Shown here: piece after piece, positions 42,244 through 51,365 of the stretch
Layout of the letters: each line of letters starts with the position of its first letter
How positions within the stretch are numbered: position 1 is the first letter of the stretch
NCBI RefSeq assembly: GCF_023208015.1
Contig: NZ_CP051627.1
Location: forward strand, 2,480,001 to 2,544,000
Direction: 5' to 3'
DNA: 64,000 bases
Source of the DNA: Thermobifida alba
Lineage (GTDB): Bacteria; Actinomycetota; Actinomycetes; Streptosporangiales; Streptosporangiaceae
Made by a program: the position numbers and the translations under genes
The notes under the pieces: model-generated
What the model was told of the DNA's origin: nothing
The model's database searches: none
The model's input: only the letters and a program-made list of their open reading frames with translations

Positions 42244-44355
42244 ATGTCCCCTCTTGCCTCCTACCCGTTCGCCGAGCGCTGGGAACTGTCCGAGGTCCTG
42301 CACGGCCGCACCGTCACCGACCCCTACCGCTGGCTTGAGGAGGCCGGTTCGGCCGCCGCCAAGGAGTGGTCGCGGGCCCAGGACTCCCTGTTCGACGAGG
42401 TCTCCGCCACGTGGGCCGCGACCGGCTGGTTCCGCGACCGGCTGCGCGCCCTGCTGGGGGCCGGGTACGTGGGCTCCCCGGTCTGGCGCGGGCAGCGTCG
42501 CCTGTTCGTGCGGCGTGCCGCCGGCCAGGAGCACGGCGTGCTGTACGTCCGCGACGGCTCGGGGCCCGAACGGGTGCTCATCGACCCCACCGTGGTGAAC
42601 CCGGCGGGCACCACCACCCTGGACGCCTGGGTTCCCGATCCGCGGGGGCGGCTGCTGGCCTACCAGTTGTCGGAGAGCGGCGACGAGCAGTCCCGGCTGT
42701 GGGTCATGGACATCGACACCGGGGCGGTCGTGGACGGTCCGATCGACCGGTGCTCCTACTCCCCCGTCGCCTGGCTGCCCGACCGCGACGCGTTCTACTA
42801 CGTGCGCCGACTGCCCCCGCACCAGGTGCCGGAGGGTGAGGAGCAGTACCACCGGCGGGTCTACCTGCACCGGGTGGGCACCTCCCCCGACTCCGACACG
42901 CTGGTCTTCGGGGAGGGGCGGGACAAGACCGAGTACTTCGGGGTGTCGGTGAGCCGGGACGGGCGGTGGCTGACGCTGGCCGCCTCGCCGGGCACCGCGC
43001 CGCGCAACGACGTCTGGATCGCGGACCTGGCCGCGTCCTCCCCCGAGGCACCGGCCCTCACCGAGGTGCAGACGGGAGTGGACGCCGAGACGTTCCCCCA
43101 CGTGGGCCGCGACGGCCGACTGTACCTGTTCACCGACCGCGACTCGCCGCGCGGCCGGCTGTGCGTGGCCGATCCCACCTCCCCCGGCCCGGAGCACTGG
43201 CGCACGCTGCTCGACAGCGACCCGGAGGCGGTGCTCGGCGGGTACGCGATCCTGGACGGCGCGGAACTGGACGCGCCGGTGCTGCTGGCGCTCTGGGAGC
43301 GGCACGCGCTCAGCGAGATCAGTGTGCACGACCTGGCGACGGGGGAGCGGGTGCGCACCCTCGACCTGCCCGGGCTGGGGTCGGTGGGCGGTTTCACCAC
43401 CCGCCCCGAGGGCGGCGCCGAGGCGTGGTTCGCCTACACCGACACCACCTCCCCGACGGCGGTGTACCGCTACGACGCGCGTACCGGCGAGGTGTCCCTG
43501 TGGGAGGGGCCGCCCGGGGTAGTGGACCCCCCGCGGGTCCGCACCGAGCAGGTCACCTACACCTCCCGCGACGGAACGCCGGTGCGGATGCTGGTGGTCT
43601 CCCCGCCCGACGCCGAGGGGCCCCGGCCGACCGTCCTGTACGGCTACGGCGGTTTCGCGATCTCGCTGACCCCCGCCTACTCGGCGTCGGCGCTGGCGTG
43701 GGTGGAGGCGGGCGGCGTCTACGCGGTCGCGTCCCTGCGCGGCGGCCTGGAGGAGGGCGAGGAGTGGCACCGGGCCGGAATGCTCGGCAACAAGCAGAAC
43801 GTGTTCGACGACTGCCACGCCGCCGCCGAGTACCTGGTCGACGCGGGGATCACCACCCGGGAGCAGCTCGCCGTGATGGGCGGCAGCAACGGGGGGCTGC
43901 TGGTCGGCGCGGCGATCACCCAGCGTCCGGACCTGTACGCCGCCGCGGTGTGCTCGGCCCCGCTGCTGGACATGGTGCGCTACGAGCGGTTCGGCCTGGG
44001 GCAGCTGTGGAGCGTGGAGTACGGCAGCGCCGACGACCCCGAGGCGCTGGGCTGGCTGCTCGCCTACTCCCCGTACCACAACGTGCGTGAGGGGGTGCGT
44101 TATCCGGCGACCCTGTTCACGGTCTTCGACAACGACACCCGGGTGGACCCGCTGCACGCCCGCAAGATGTGCGCGGCGTTGCAGCACGCCACGTCGGCGC
44201 CGCTCGAACAGGCCCCGATCCTGCTGCGCCGGGAGGCCGAGGTCGGGCACAGCTCCCGTTCGGTGAGCCGCAGTGTCCGGCTGGGTGCGGACCAGTTGGC
44301 CTTCCTCGCCCACCACACCGGGCTGCGGGTCCCCGGGGCCGCCCGGAACGACTGA
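42244..44355 (+). CDS. Prolyl oligopeptidase family serine peptidase (S9A)
   Basis: 703 aa, no signal peptide. The N-terminal segment YPFAERWELSEVLHGRTVTD, PYRWLEE is typical of S9A; a seven-bladed propeller follows (about 75-420), then the alpha/beta hydrolase. Catalytic Ser in VMGGSNGGLLVG, Asp in VFDNDTRVDPLHARK and His in EVGHSS. It cleaves short proline-containing peptides in the cytoplasm. GGFAISLTPAYSASALAW precedes the GGLEEGEEWH oxyanion loop. ATG at 42244, leaderless promoter. Confidence 0.95.
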   Translation: MSPLASYPFAERWELSEVLHGRTVTDPYRWLEEAGSAAAKEWSRAQDSLFDEVSATWAATGWFRDRLRALLGAGYVGSPVWRGQRRLFVRRAAGQEHGVLYVRDGSGPERVLIDPTVVNPAGTTTLDAWVPDPRGRLLAYQLSESGDEQSRLWVMDIDTGAVVDGPIDRCSYSPVAWLPDRDAFYYVRRLPPHQVPEGEEQYHRRVYLHRVGTSPDSDTLVFGEGRDKTEYFGVSVSRDGRWLTLAASPGTAPRNDVWIADLAASSPEAPALTEVQTGVDAETFPHVGRDGRLYLFTDRDSPRGRLCVADPTSPGPEHWRTLLDSDPEAVLGGYAILDGAELDAPVLLALWERHALSEISVHDLATGERVRTLDLPGLGSVGGFTTRPEGGAEAWFAYTDTTSPTAVYRYDARTGEVSLWEGPPGVVDPPRVRTEQVTYTSRDGTPVRMLVVSPPDAEGPRPTVLYGYGGFAISLTPAYSASALAWVEAGGVYAVASLRGGLEEGEEWHRAGMLGNKQNVFDDCHAAAEYLVDAGITTREQLAVMGGSNGGLLVGAAITQRPDLYAAAVCSAPLLDMVRYERFGLGQLWSVEYGSADDPEALGWLLAYSPYHNVREGVRYPATLFTVFDNDTRVDPLHARKMCAALQHATSAPLEQAPILLRREAEVGHSSRSVSRSVRLGADQLAFLAHHTGLRVPGAARND

Positions 44356-44357
44356 GA

Positions 44358-44394
44358 GCAAACCCCGGTCACGGGCCCCGCGGCCGGGGTTTGC
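44358..44394 (+). terminator. Terminator after prolyl oligopeptidase
   Basis: 11-bp stem GCAAACCCCGG / CCGGGGTTTGC enclosing 15 bases, starting 3 bases after the stop. Confidence 0.8.
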
Positions 44395-44434
44395 CACAAT
44401 CGGGGAAGAGCACGACCGACGGAGGGTGGCAGGA

Positions 44435-44881
44435 GTGGGCGCAGCAGCCGTGACAGACGGCACCGGCAGCACAACGGGCACCGCACGGCGCCACGTCCAC
44501 GTGGGGCAGGTCCGCTTCGCCGACCTGGACCCGCTGAACCACGTCAACAACGTGCGGATGCTGACCTACCTGGAGGACGCCCGCATCTCCTTCCTGCACT
44601 GGGACGACGAGGACGGCCCGGGGGCCTTCGGCAACCTGGTGGTGGCCCGGCACGAGGCCGACTACCTGCGGCCGCTGACACTGCGCCGCGCCCCCTTCCG
44701 GGTGGAGACGTGGGTGACCGAGATCAGGAACGCCAGCTTCACCCTGCGCTACGAGATCCTCGACGACGACGCGGTGTACCTGAGGGCGCTGTCGGTCCTG
44801 GTCGCCTACGACCTGGCCGAGCAGCGCCCGCGCCGTCTCAGCCCGGCCGAGCGCGCCCACCTGGAGCGGTATCTCGCCTGA
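44435..44881 (+). CDS. Acyl-CoA thioesterase (hotdog fold)
   Basis: 148 aa. VHVGQVRFADLDPLNHVNNV carries the active-site Asp (DLDPLNHVNN) of the 4-hydroxybenzoyl-CoA-thioesterase-like family; ARHEADYLRPLTLRRAPFRV and ASFTLRYEIL form the hotdog strands. It hydrolyses acyl-CoA thioesters; the substrate is unknown. The GTG at 44435 is chosen for GGAGG 8 bases upstream; GTG 44450 is an alternative. Confidence 0.85.
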   Translation: MGAAAVTDGTGSTTGTARRHVHVGQVRFADLDPLNHVNNVRMLTYLEDARISFLHWDDEDGPGAFGNLVVARHEADYLRPLTLRRAPFRVETWVTEIRNASFTLRYEILDDDAVYLRALSVLVAYDLAEQRPRRLSPAERAHLERYLA

Positions 44882-44916
44882 TGGGGGCCGGTCCGAGGGG
44901 CCGACCGGCGCTTGTC

Positions 44917-44922
44917 TAGCCT
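44917..44922 (+). promoter_or_regulatory. -10 box of the second MFS gene
   Basis: TAGCCT ends 6 bases before the GTG at 44929, consistent with a leaderless transcript; there is no Shine-Dalgarno. Confidence 0.55.
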
Positions 44923-44928
44923 TTCTGC

Positions 44929-46116
44929 GTGGGGAAACGTTGGCTGATCCTGTGTCTGGCGGTCGTCGCGCAGATGGCGAGCCTGTCGGCGCTGTTCGGG
45001 GTGGCGTTCGTCCTCCCGGAGCTGCGGCAGACGTACGGGATCACCGTCACCCAGGCGGGCACCCTGGCCGGACTGCCCAGCCTCGGCCTGCTGCTGACCC
45101 TGCTGGGCTGGGGCGTGCTCATCGACCGCTACGGCGAGCGCGTCACCATGACGGCGAGCCTGACGCTCACCGCGTGCCTCCTCGCCCTGTTCCCGACGGT
45201 GGACACACCGCTGGGCGCGGGGATCCTGCTGTTCGGCGTGGGGGCGGCGGGCGGACCGGTGAACGCGGCGAGCGGCCGGCTCGTCATGGGCTGGTTCGCG
45301 GCGCGGGAGCGGGGGCTGGCGATGGGGCTGCGGCAGACCGCGCAGCCGCTGGGCATGGGGATGTCGGCAGCGCTGCTGCCGGTGCTCGCCCACCACCACG
45401 GTTTCGCCGTGGCGATGCTGCTCCCGGCGGTCCTGGCGGTGGCCGTCCTTCCCCTGGTGGTGCTGTTCGCGGTGCCTCCGGGAGGCACCCGGGCGGCGGG
45501 TGCCGCGCGGGTGCGGCCGGCCGCGGACTCGTCGCCCTACCGGCACGCCACGATCTGGCGGGTGCACGGGGTGAGCATGCTGCTGGGGGTGCCGCAGTTC
45601 ACCGTGGTGACGTACGCGCTGGTGTACCTGGTGGAGCAGCACTCCTGGAGTGCGCCGACGGCGGGGGCGCTGCTGGCGGCGGTGCAGGTTCCCGGTGCGC
45701 TGGCCCGTCTGGGGGCGGGGGTCTGGTCGGACCGGGTGGGCAGCCGTCTGGGGCCGGTGCGGATCATCGCCGGGTGCGGGGCGGTGTCGCTGGTGCTGCT
45801 CGCCGCGGTGTCGCCGCTGCCGGAGGCGGCCGTGGTGCTGCTGGTCGTCGCGGCGGTGCTGACCATGAGCCACAACGGGTTGACGTTCACGGCGGTGGCC
45901 GAGACCGCCGGTATGGGGTGGGCGGGCCGGGCGATGGCGGCGCAGAACTCGTTGCAGGCGGTCAGTTCCTCGTTGACCCCCGTGGTGATGGGGGCGCTGG
46001 TCGACTGGTTCGACTACCGCGCGGCCTTCGTCGCGGCGGCGCTGTTCGGCGCCGCCGCGATCGCCGTGGTCCCCGTGGCGCCGCGGTCCGGCGGCCGGGC
46101 CGCGGCCCGGCCGTGA
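44929..46116 (+). CDS. Major facilitator superfamily transporter
   Basis: 395 aa, twelve predicted helices, beginning MGKRWLILCLAVVAQMASLS. Loop 2-3 signature GVLIDRYGERVTM; the segment GRLVMGWFAARERGLAMGLR is typical of the CynX/NarK-like nitrate, cyanate or oxalate MFS groups. Substrate unknown. It follows the thioesterase by 47 bases but has its own -10 box; no link to it is implied. Confidence 0.85.
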   Translation: MGKRWLILCLAVVAQMASLSALFGVAFVLPELRQTYGITVTQAGTLAGLPSLGLLLTLLGWGVLIDRYGERVTMTASLTLTACLLALFPTVDTPLGAGILLFGVGAAGGPVNAASGRLVMGWFAARERGLAMGLRQTAQPLGMGMSAALLPVLAHHHGFAVAMLLPAVLAVAVLPLVVLFAVPPGGTRAAGAARVRPAADSSPYRHATIWRVHGVSMLLGVPQFTVVTYALVYLVEQHSWSAPTAGALLAAVQVPGALARLGAGVWSDRVGSRLGPVRIIAGCGAVSLVLLAAVSPLPEAAVVLLVVAAVLTMSHNGLTFTAVAETAGMGWAGRAMAAQNSLQAVSSSLTPVVMGALVDWFDYRAAFVAAALFGAAAIAVVPVAPRSGGRAAARP

Positions 46117-46152
46117 CGGTCCCGTTCCGGGTCGGTTCGCGCCGTCGGGCGG

Positions 46153-46644
46153 TCAGCTCAGGGAGACCCGGATCGTCTCGCCCTCGTCGCCGTCCCGGCG
46201 GTCGCGGCTGGTGATGGTGAAGGACCGGTTGATCACGGGAGGTTCGGCGTCCTCCGGCACGTTCACCAGGCCGTAGGCGGCGCGGACCAGGTACTCCCAC
46301 AGCGGCTGTTCCAGGTGGGGTGGCAGGTCGAGGTCGTCGACGGCCGCGCGCATGTGCGTCAGCCAGCGGTCGCGCTCCTCGGCCCCGATGCGGTACGGGA
46401 AGTGCCGCATCCTCAGCCGCGGATGGCCGCGCCGTTCGCTGTAGGTGCTCGGGCCGCCCCAGTACTGCATGAGGAACAGGCGCAGCCGTTCCTCGGCGGG
46501 CCCCAGGTCGGCCTCGGGGTACATGGGGCGCAGGACGGGGTCGGCGGCGACCCCCTCGTAGAAGCGGCGGGCCAGGCGGGTGAACGCCTCCTCGCCGCCG
46601 ACCGCCTCGTAGAAGGTCACTTGGTCATCGTGCTGGGAAGTCAT
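46153..46644 (-). CDS. glbO: Group II truncated haemoglobin (HbO)
   Basis: 163 aa. FYEAVGGEEAFTRLARRFYE starts the globin: Tyr B10 in RRFYEG, Tyr CD1 in RPMYPE, proximal His in RMRHFPYR, Trp G8 in RDRWLTHM, the set that marks trHbO. The sequence is very close, from memory, to the crystallised thermostable haemoglobin of Thermobifida fusca. About 40 residues after the globin core (RSFTITSRDRRDGDEGETIR) are an extra tail. It may bind O2 or detoxify NO. TACCCT lies 9 bases before the ATG, so little or no leader. Confidence 0.95.
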   Translation of the reverse strand: MTSQHDDQVTFYEAVGGEEAFTRLARRFYEGVAADPVLRPMYPEADLGPAEERLRLFLMQYWGGPSTYSERRGHPRLRMRHFPYRIGAEERDRWLTHMRAAVDDLDLPPHLEQPLWEYLVRAAYGLVNVPEDAEPPVINRSFTITSRDRRDGDEGETIRVSLS

Positions 46645-46653
46645 AGCGCCTAC

Positions 46654-46659
46654 AGGGTA
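46654..46659 (-). promoter_or_regulatory. -10 box of glbO
   Basis: Minus-strand TACCCT, 9 bases upstream of the glbO ATG. Confidence 0.5.
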
Positions 46660-46680
46660 TGCGGTGGCGGCCCCGGGCCC

Positions 46681-46717
46681 GCCGCGGGTTCCGCCCGCAA
46701 GGGGCGGAACCCGCGGC
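46681..46717 (-). terminator. Terminator after ettA
   Basis: Perfect 16-bp stem GCCGCGGGTTCCGCCC / GGGCGGAACCCGCGGC with a 5-base loop, 40 bases after the ettA stop and just before the glbO promoter. Confidence 0.85.
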
Positions 46718-46756
46718 GTGTGCGCGAAGCGGCCAGGACGGCGGGCGTGGGACCGG

Positions 46757-48421
46757 TCAGTCGCGGGTGAGCTTGCGGTGCGTGACGGCGTGCGGGCGGG
46801 CCGCCTCGGGGCCGAGACGTTCGACCTTGTTCTTCTCGTACTGTTCGAAGTTGCCCTCGAACCAGAACCAGTCGGCGCCGCCCTCCCAGGCGAGGATGTG
46901 GGTGGCGACCCGGTCCAGGAACCAGCGGTCGTGGCTGGTGATCACGGCGCAGCCGGGGAAGTCCAGCAGCGCGTTCTCCAGCGAGCCGAGGGTCTCGACG
47001 TCCAGGTCGTTGGTGGGCTCGTCCAGCAGCAGCAGGTTGCCGCCCTGCTTGAGGGTCAGGGCCAGGTTGACCCGGTTGCGTTCGCCGCCGGACAGCACCC
47101 CGGCCTTCTTCTGCTGGTCGGAGCCCTTGAACCCGAACGCGGCCACGTAGGCGCGGCTGGGGATCTCCACGTTGCCGACCCGGATGAAGCTCTCGCCGTC
47201 GGAGATGACCTCCCAGACGTTCTTGTCGTCGTCGATCCGTCCGCGGTACTGGTCGACGTAGGAGATCTGGACGGTGTCGCCGATGGTGATGGAGCCGCTG
47301 TCGGGCTGCTCCTCGCCGACGATCATCTTGAACAGTGTGGTCTTGCCCACGCCGTTGGGGCCGATGACACCGACGATGCCGTTGGGCGGCAGGGAGAAGG
47401 TCAGGTCCTCGATGAGGACGCGGTCGCCGAAGCCCTTGGTGAGGTTCTTGACCTCGACCACGGTGCTGCCCAGGCGCGGACCCGGCGGGATCTGGATCTC
47501 CTCGAAGTCCAGCTTGCGGGTCTTGGCGGCCTCGGCGGCCATCTCCTCGTAGCGCTGCAGGCGGGCCTTGCTCTTGGACTGGCGGGCCTTGGGGTTGGAG
47601 CGGACCCACTCCAGCTCCTCCTGGAGGCGCTTCTTGCGCTTGGCGTCCTTGGCGCCCTCGACCTTGAGCCGGTCGGCCTTGGTCTGCAGGTAGGTGGTGT
47701 AGTTGCCCTCGTAGGGGTAGAGCCGTCCGCGGTCGATCTCCAGGATCCAGGTGGCGACGTTGTCCAGGAAGTAGCGGTCGTGGGTGATCGCGATGATCGT
47801 GCCCGGGTACTTCTCCAGGTGCTGCTCCAGCCACTGCACGCTCTCGGCGTCCAGGTGGTTGGTGGGCTCGTCCAGCAGCAGCAGGTCGGGCTGCTCCAGC
47901 AGCAGCTTGCACAGGGCCACGCGGCGCTTCTCACCGCCGGAGAGCACCGAGACGTCGGCGTCGGCGGGCGGGCAGCGCAGCGCGTCCATGGCCTGGGCGA
48001 GCTGGCTGTCCAGGTCCCAGGCGTTGCGGTGGTCCAGGGCGTCCTGGAGCTTGCCCATCTCTTCGAGCAGCTCGTCGGAGTAGTCCGTAGCCATCTTCTC
48101 GGCGATCTCGTTGAAGCGGTCGAGCATCGCCTTCGTCTCCGCGACACCGTCCTGGACGTTCTCCAGGACCGTCTTGGCGGGGTCGAGCTGCGGTTCCTGG
48201 GCGAGCAGGCCGACGGTGTACCCGGGCATGAGGCGTGCCTCGCCGTTGGACGGCTGCTCGATGCCGGCCATCAGTTTCAGCAGCGTGGACTTACCCGCGC
48301 CGTTGGGACCCACGACGCCGATCTTGGCGCCGGGGAGGAAGGAGCCCGAGACGTCGTCCAGGACAACCTTGTCACCGTGCGCCTTGCGCACGTTTCGCAT
48401 CGTGTAGATGTACTCCGCCAT
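46757..48421 (-). CDS. ettA: Energy-dependent translational throttle protein EttA (ABC-F)
   Basis: 554-aa ABC-F protein with two ATP-binding domains and no membrane part; it binds the ribosomal E site and gates elongation by the ADP/ATP ratio. First domain: VVGPNGAGKSTLLKL, SVLSGGEKRRVALC, LLLLDEPTNHLD; arm insert about 95-140; inter-domain linker with RKKRLQEELEWVRSNPKARQ, SKSKARLQRY; second domain: VIGPNGVGKTTLFKM, LSGGERNRVNLA, LLLLDEPTNDLD. ATG at 48419-48421 with GGGAGAC and a TAGGCT -10 box close upstream. It looks monocistronic. Confidence 0.95.
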   Translation of the reverse strand: MAEYIYTMRNVRKAHGDKVVLDDVSGSFLPGAKIGVVGPNGAGKSTLLKLMAGIEQPSNGEARLMPGYTVGLLAQEPQLDPAKTVLENVQDGVAETKAMLDRFNEIAEKMATDYSDELLEEMGKLQDALDHRNAWDLDSQLAQAMDALRCPPADADVSVLSGGEKRRVALCKLLLEQPDLLLLDEPTNHLDAESVQWLEQHLEKYPGTIIAITHDRYFLDNVATWILEIDRGRLYPYEGNYTTYLQTKADRLKVEGAKDAKRKKRLQEELEWVRSNPKARQSKSKARLQRYEEMAAEAAKTRKLDFEEIQIPPGPRLGSTVVEVKNLTKGFGDRVLIEDLTFSLPPNGIVGVIGPNGVGKTTLFKMIVGEEQPDSGSITIGDTVQISYVDQYRGRIDDDKNVWEVISDGESFIRVGNVEIPSRAYVAAFGFKGSDQQKKAGVLSGGERNRVNLALTLKQGGNLLLLDEPTNDLDVETLGSLENALLDFPGCAVITSHDRWFLDRVATHILAWEGGADWFWFEGNFEQYEKNKVERLGPEAARPHAVTHRKLTRD

Positions 48422-48537
48422 GTCTCCCAGCCTAGGCTGTTCGGCCGCCTGCACCGGCCAGCTCCGCGCGGGCCGAGCGGGCCCGGGCGGTGGAGCGCTC
48501 CGGGGCGCGGCGTCCGGCGGCGCGGCCGCCCCCGGGG

Positions 48538-49620
48538 TCACCGGCCGCCGTCCAGGGGCGGCCGAACGGTCGCGTCGCCGTCCCCGAGGGGGGCGCATTC
48601 GGCGAGCTGGTCGGGGGTGAAGCCCTCCCAGCGGTGGGGCGGCAGTCCGCAGTGCACCGCCCTGCGGACGAGCCGGGCCATGGAGTAGTCCGGTTCGGCC
48701 TCCAGCGCCCGGTCCAGCGCCGCGTCGGCCAGGAGCGGGTCGTCGTTCTGCCAGGCGGCGAACCCGAGCAGGGACGCGGGCGCCGCGGCGTAGGCGGGGT
48801 CGACGCGGCGCAGCACGTGCGACCACAGGCCGACGTGCGCGACGGCGTGCTCCCGGTGGATGTGGGCCCAGGCCTCGTCCCGGACGCGCAGGTCGACCAG
48901 GAGGACGCCCAGCCAGGCCACGGTCGCGGGGTCGGGCGGTGCACCGTCCAGCGCCGCGGACACCACGGACCGCACCGTGCGGACCCCCTCGGCGGTGAAG
49001 GCGGCGTGCCGGGGGGCCGGGAAGGCCCCCCACAGCCGGGCGCAGCGTTCCTCCGCGTCCCGGGTGGCCCGGGCCATCTCCGCGCGTTCGGCGCCGTCGA
49101 CGGGAGCCACGAGGGCCAGGAGTTCGCCCCGGTCGGAGCGGACCCGCAGTCCCGCCGCGACCGCCGCGGCGGGGATGGTGGAGCGGTGCACGTCGTAGGC
49201 CACTCCCTCGGGGGGACAGCCGTCGGTGTCGGGGCGGGGGTGGGACCAGTAGCGATCCCCGGTGATGCGGAGCGTCTCGGCGACGGCGGCGCCGAGGTCG
49301 ACCAGGCGGTCGCGGGTGGCCAGCAGGTAGGGGGTGACCGGCTCCTCGGGCCCGTAGCCGAGGACGACCGCCCGCGAGCAGCCCTGGCCGACGAAGGAGC
49401 GGGCGAGGCGCTCGGCGAGTGCGCGGGGCCCGTGGCCGGTTCCGGTGAGGGGGCCGCAGCCCGAGGCGAAGTCGATGGAGCCGTCGCGGCGGTCGGTGCC
49501 CAGGACGAGCACGCAGTCGGAGGGGTGGAAGCCGACCAGGTAGGGGACGGCCGCGATCAGGTCGACCGGGTTGCGCACGGAGAGGCGGACGGGGAAGCGG
49601 AAGTGCTCTTCGGTGGTCAT
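48538..49620 (-). CDS. DUF4192 family protein
   Basis: 360 aa, cytoplasmic. FPVRLSVRNPVDLIAAVPYL and VGFHPSDCVLVLGTDRRDGS are the family's opening motifs; YDVHRSTIPAAAVAAGLRV, DRGELLALVAPVDG and ASLLGFAAWQNDDPLLADAA follow. Only actinobacteria have this family; its function is unknown. ATG at 49618-49620 with GGGAG upstream; a longer reading would add six codons. Confidence 0.88.
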   Translation of the reverse strand: MTTEEHFRFPVRLSVRNPVDLIAAVPYLVGFHPSDCVLVLGTDRRDGSIDFASGCGPLTGTGHGPRALAERLARSFVGQGCSRAVVLGYGPEEPVTPYLLATRDRLVDLGAAVAETLRITGDRYWSHPRPDTDGCPPEGVAYDVHRSTIPAAAVAAGLRVRSDRGELLALVAPVDGAERAEMARATRDAEERCARLWGAFPAPRHAAFTAEGVRTVRSVVSAALDGAPPDPATVAWLGVLLVDLRVRDEAWAHIHREHAVAHVGLWSHVLRRVDPAYAAAPASLLGFAAWQNDDPLLADAALDRALEAEPDYSMARLVRRAVHCGLPPHRWEGFTPDQLAECAPLGDGDATVRPPLDGGR

Positions 49621-49684
49621 GCTCCCACTCTCCGTCACCGTCCCCGGGCGGTCGCAAGCCGGATCCGCGCCCTGTGGACGGGGG

Positions 49685-51031
49685 TCAGGAGCCGCGGGCC
49701 TCGGCGGGCGGGTCGTTGGCGGACCGGACGGGGATCCCCACCGCCTTGGCCACGGGCAGGCAGACGCGGTCGCGTCCGGAGTCCTTGGCCCGGTACAGCG
49801 CCAGGTCGGCGGCGGCCATGAGTTCCAGCAGGTCCCGTCCGTGCACCCGGAGCAGAGCCACCCCGATGGAGACGGTGACGGTCACCGTGGTGTCGTTGAC
49901 CGGCAGCGCCGTGCGCCCCACCCGGGTGCGCAGCCGCTCGGCGACCCGGCACGCCTCGGCCATGTCCGCCCCGGGCAGCAGGACCACGAACTCCTCGCCG
50001 CCGAACCGGCCGACCACGTCGTACTGGCGGAGCTGGTGGTTGAGCGCGGTGGCGACACCCAGCAGCACCTGGTCGCCGATCAGGTGCCCGTGGGTGTCGT
50101 TGACCTTCTTGAAGTGGTCGATGTCGACGATGAGGACGGCCAGCGGACAGCCGGTGCGCAGCGCCCGCGCCAGCTCGGTCTTGGCCACCCGCTCCCAGGC
50201 GACCGCGTTGAGCAGCCCGGTCTTGGGGTCGGTGCGCGCCGCCGTCTGGAGCTGCTGGAAGAGCAGGCTGCGCTGGAGCAGCAGCACCGGGGGCAGCACC
50301 ACCAGGAGCAGGAGGAGCGACAGCGCGCACAGCACGGACACGATCAGCCCCACGCACACCTCGACCGCGTCGAGCAGCAGCGACTCGGAGTCCCACACCG
50401 TGGTGCGGCGGGGCTCCTCGGGGACGCTGAGCCGGAGCGCCCCGGCGATGAGCACGGTGTTGCACACGGTGAACAGGACCGCGCACAGCACCGCGGCCCC
50501 GATGCCCTCCCCGCTGATCAGCGCGCTGCCCCCGGCTGCTCCGGCGACCCCGTCGAGCAGGACCACCGGTCCGGGGACCAGGGCGTGGAACACGGTGGAG
50601 GCGGAGAACCCGGCGAGTGCGACCACCGCCGCGCTGAACACGCGGCGGAACACGACGGCGCGCTGGATCCGGTACTGCATGAGCAGGTACAGCGGGATCG
50701 GCGTGAGGAGGGCGTACAGCGGCGGCAGCAGCAGCACGACCGGGATCCACCAGGTGCCCAGCAGGTCGCGCACCATCCCCTGGGGCATGCCCAGGCGGCG
50801 CATCGCCTCGACGCAGACCGCGCCGGAGGCGACCACGGCCGCCGCGGTGAGCAGCTCCTCCGCGCGCAGGACGGTGGTGCACAGTCCGACCACCGCCAGC
50901 AGCACGTCGACGGCGACGAGCGTCACCACGTACCCGACCACGGCCCGCGGCTGGGTGAACAGCGCCCACTCCCGGGGACGGAACAGCACTCGACAGTTAC
51001 TTTCAGCAGTCGGATGCCGGGTGAGTGTCAT
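49685..51031 (-). CDS. Membrane-bound diguanylate cyclase (GGDEF)
   Basis: 448 aa. Eight or nine membrane helices occupy about residues 30-265, with no recognised sensor domain. The GGDEF domain reads DPKTGLLNAVAWERVAKTEL, VLIVDIDHFKKVNDTHGHLI, VGRFGGEEFVVLLPGADMAE. The active site is GGEEF and an RxxD inhibition site (RQYD) lies five residues before it, so it should make c-di-GMP and be inhibited by it. No EAL or HD-GYP domain is present. ATG at 51029-51031. The promoter at 51149-51176 is in an A+T-rich patch. Confidence 0.93.
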   Translation of the reverse strand: MTLTRHPTAESNCRVLFRPREWALFTQPRAVVGYVVTLVAVDVLLAVVGLCTTVLRAEELLTAAAVVASGAVCVEAMRRLGMPQGMVRDLLGTWWIPVVLLLPPLYALLTPIPLYLLMQYRIQRAVVFRRVFSAAVVALAGFSASTVFHALVPGPVVLLDGVAGAAGGSALISGEGIGAAVLCAVLFTVCNTVLIAGALRLSVPEEPRRTTVWDSESLLLDAVEVCVGLIVSVLCALSLLLLLVVLPPVLLLQRSLLFQQLQTAARTDPKTGLLNAVAWERVAKTELARALRTGCPLAVLIVDIDHFKKVNDTHGHLIGDQVLLGVATALNHQLRQYDVVGRFGGEEFVVLLPGADMAEACRVAERLRTRVGRTALPVNDTTVTVTVSIGVALLRVHGRDLLELMAAADLALYRAKDSGRDRVCLPVAKAVGIPVRSANDPPAEARGS

Positions 51032-51148
51032 CGGGGCCTCCTCGCTGTCGGCCGACCCGGTACGGCGGGCACACCGGCTCCGCCGCCGCCCGGTCCTGTC
51101 CTCCGGTCCTGCCCGGGAAAACGGAGCACCAATGGGAGACTACTTTAG

Positions 51149-51176
51149 GTAATATTCTAATCGCCATTCGTGAAAA
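51149..51176 (-). promoter_or_regulatory. Candidate promoter of the diguanylate cyclase gene
   Basis: Minus strand: TTTTCA (51171-51176), 16-base spacer, TATTAC (51149-51154). Alternative -10 boxes TAGAAT and TAAAGT overlap. The patch 51140-51165 is the most A+T-rich in the window. The leader to the ATG would be about 110 bases. Confidence 0.45.
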
Positions 51177-51300
51177 CCGCCGGAGAACCGGCACATCGAA
51201 ACCGGTTTCCACTCCCGCGGCACGTCCCTCGACGGACATCCGGGACATCGCGGAAGAAGCCCCCGGCCGGGGCCGCGCCCTGCTGCGCCCGCACCGAAAC

Positions 51301-51338
51301 GCGCCCGCGCCGCGGGCCTCAGCCTGCGGCGCGGGCGC
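51301..51338 (-). terminator. Terminator after the dynamin-like GTPase pair
   Basis: 13-bp stem GCGCCCGCGCCGC / GCGGCGCGGGCGC with an inner GGC/GCC, 27 bases after the GTPase stop. The remaining bases 51177-51300 hold nothing I recognise. Confidence 0.78.
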
Positions 51339-51365
51339 GAAAACCGGCTCGTGGACGGGACGGCG

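Noticed and set aside
46757-49657. A 966-aa fusion upstream of ettA
   Set aside because: The extension is an out-of-frame reading of the DUF4192 gene; ettA starts at the ATG at 48421.
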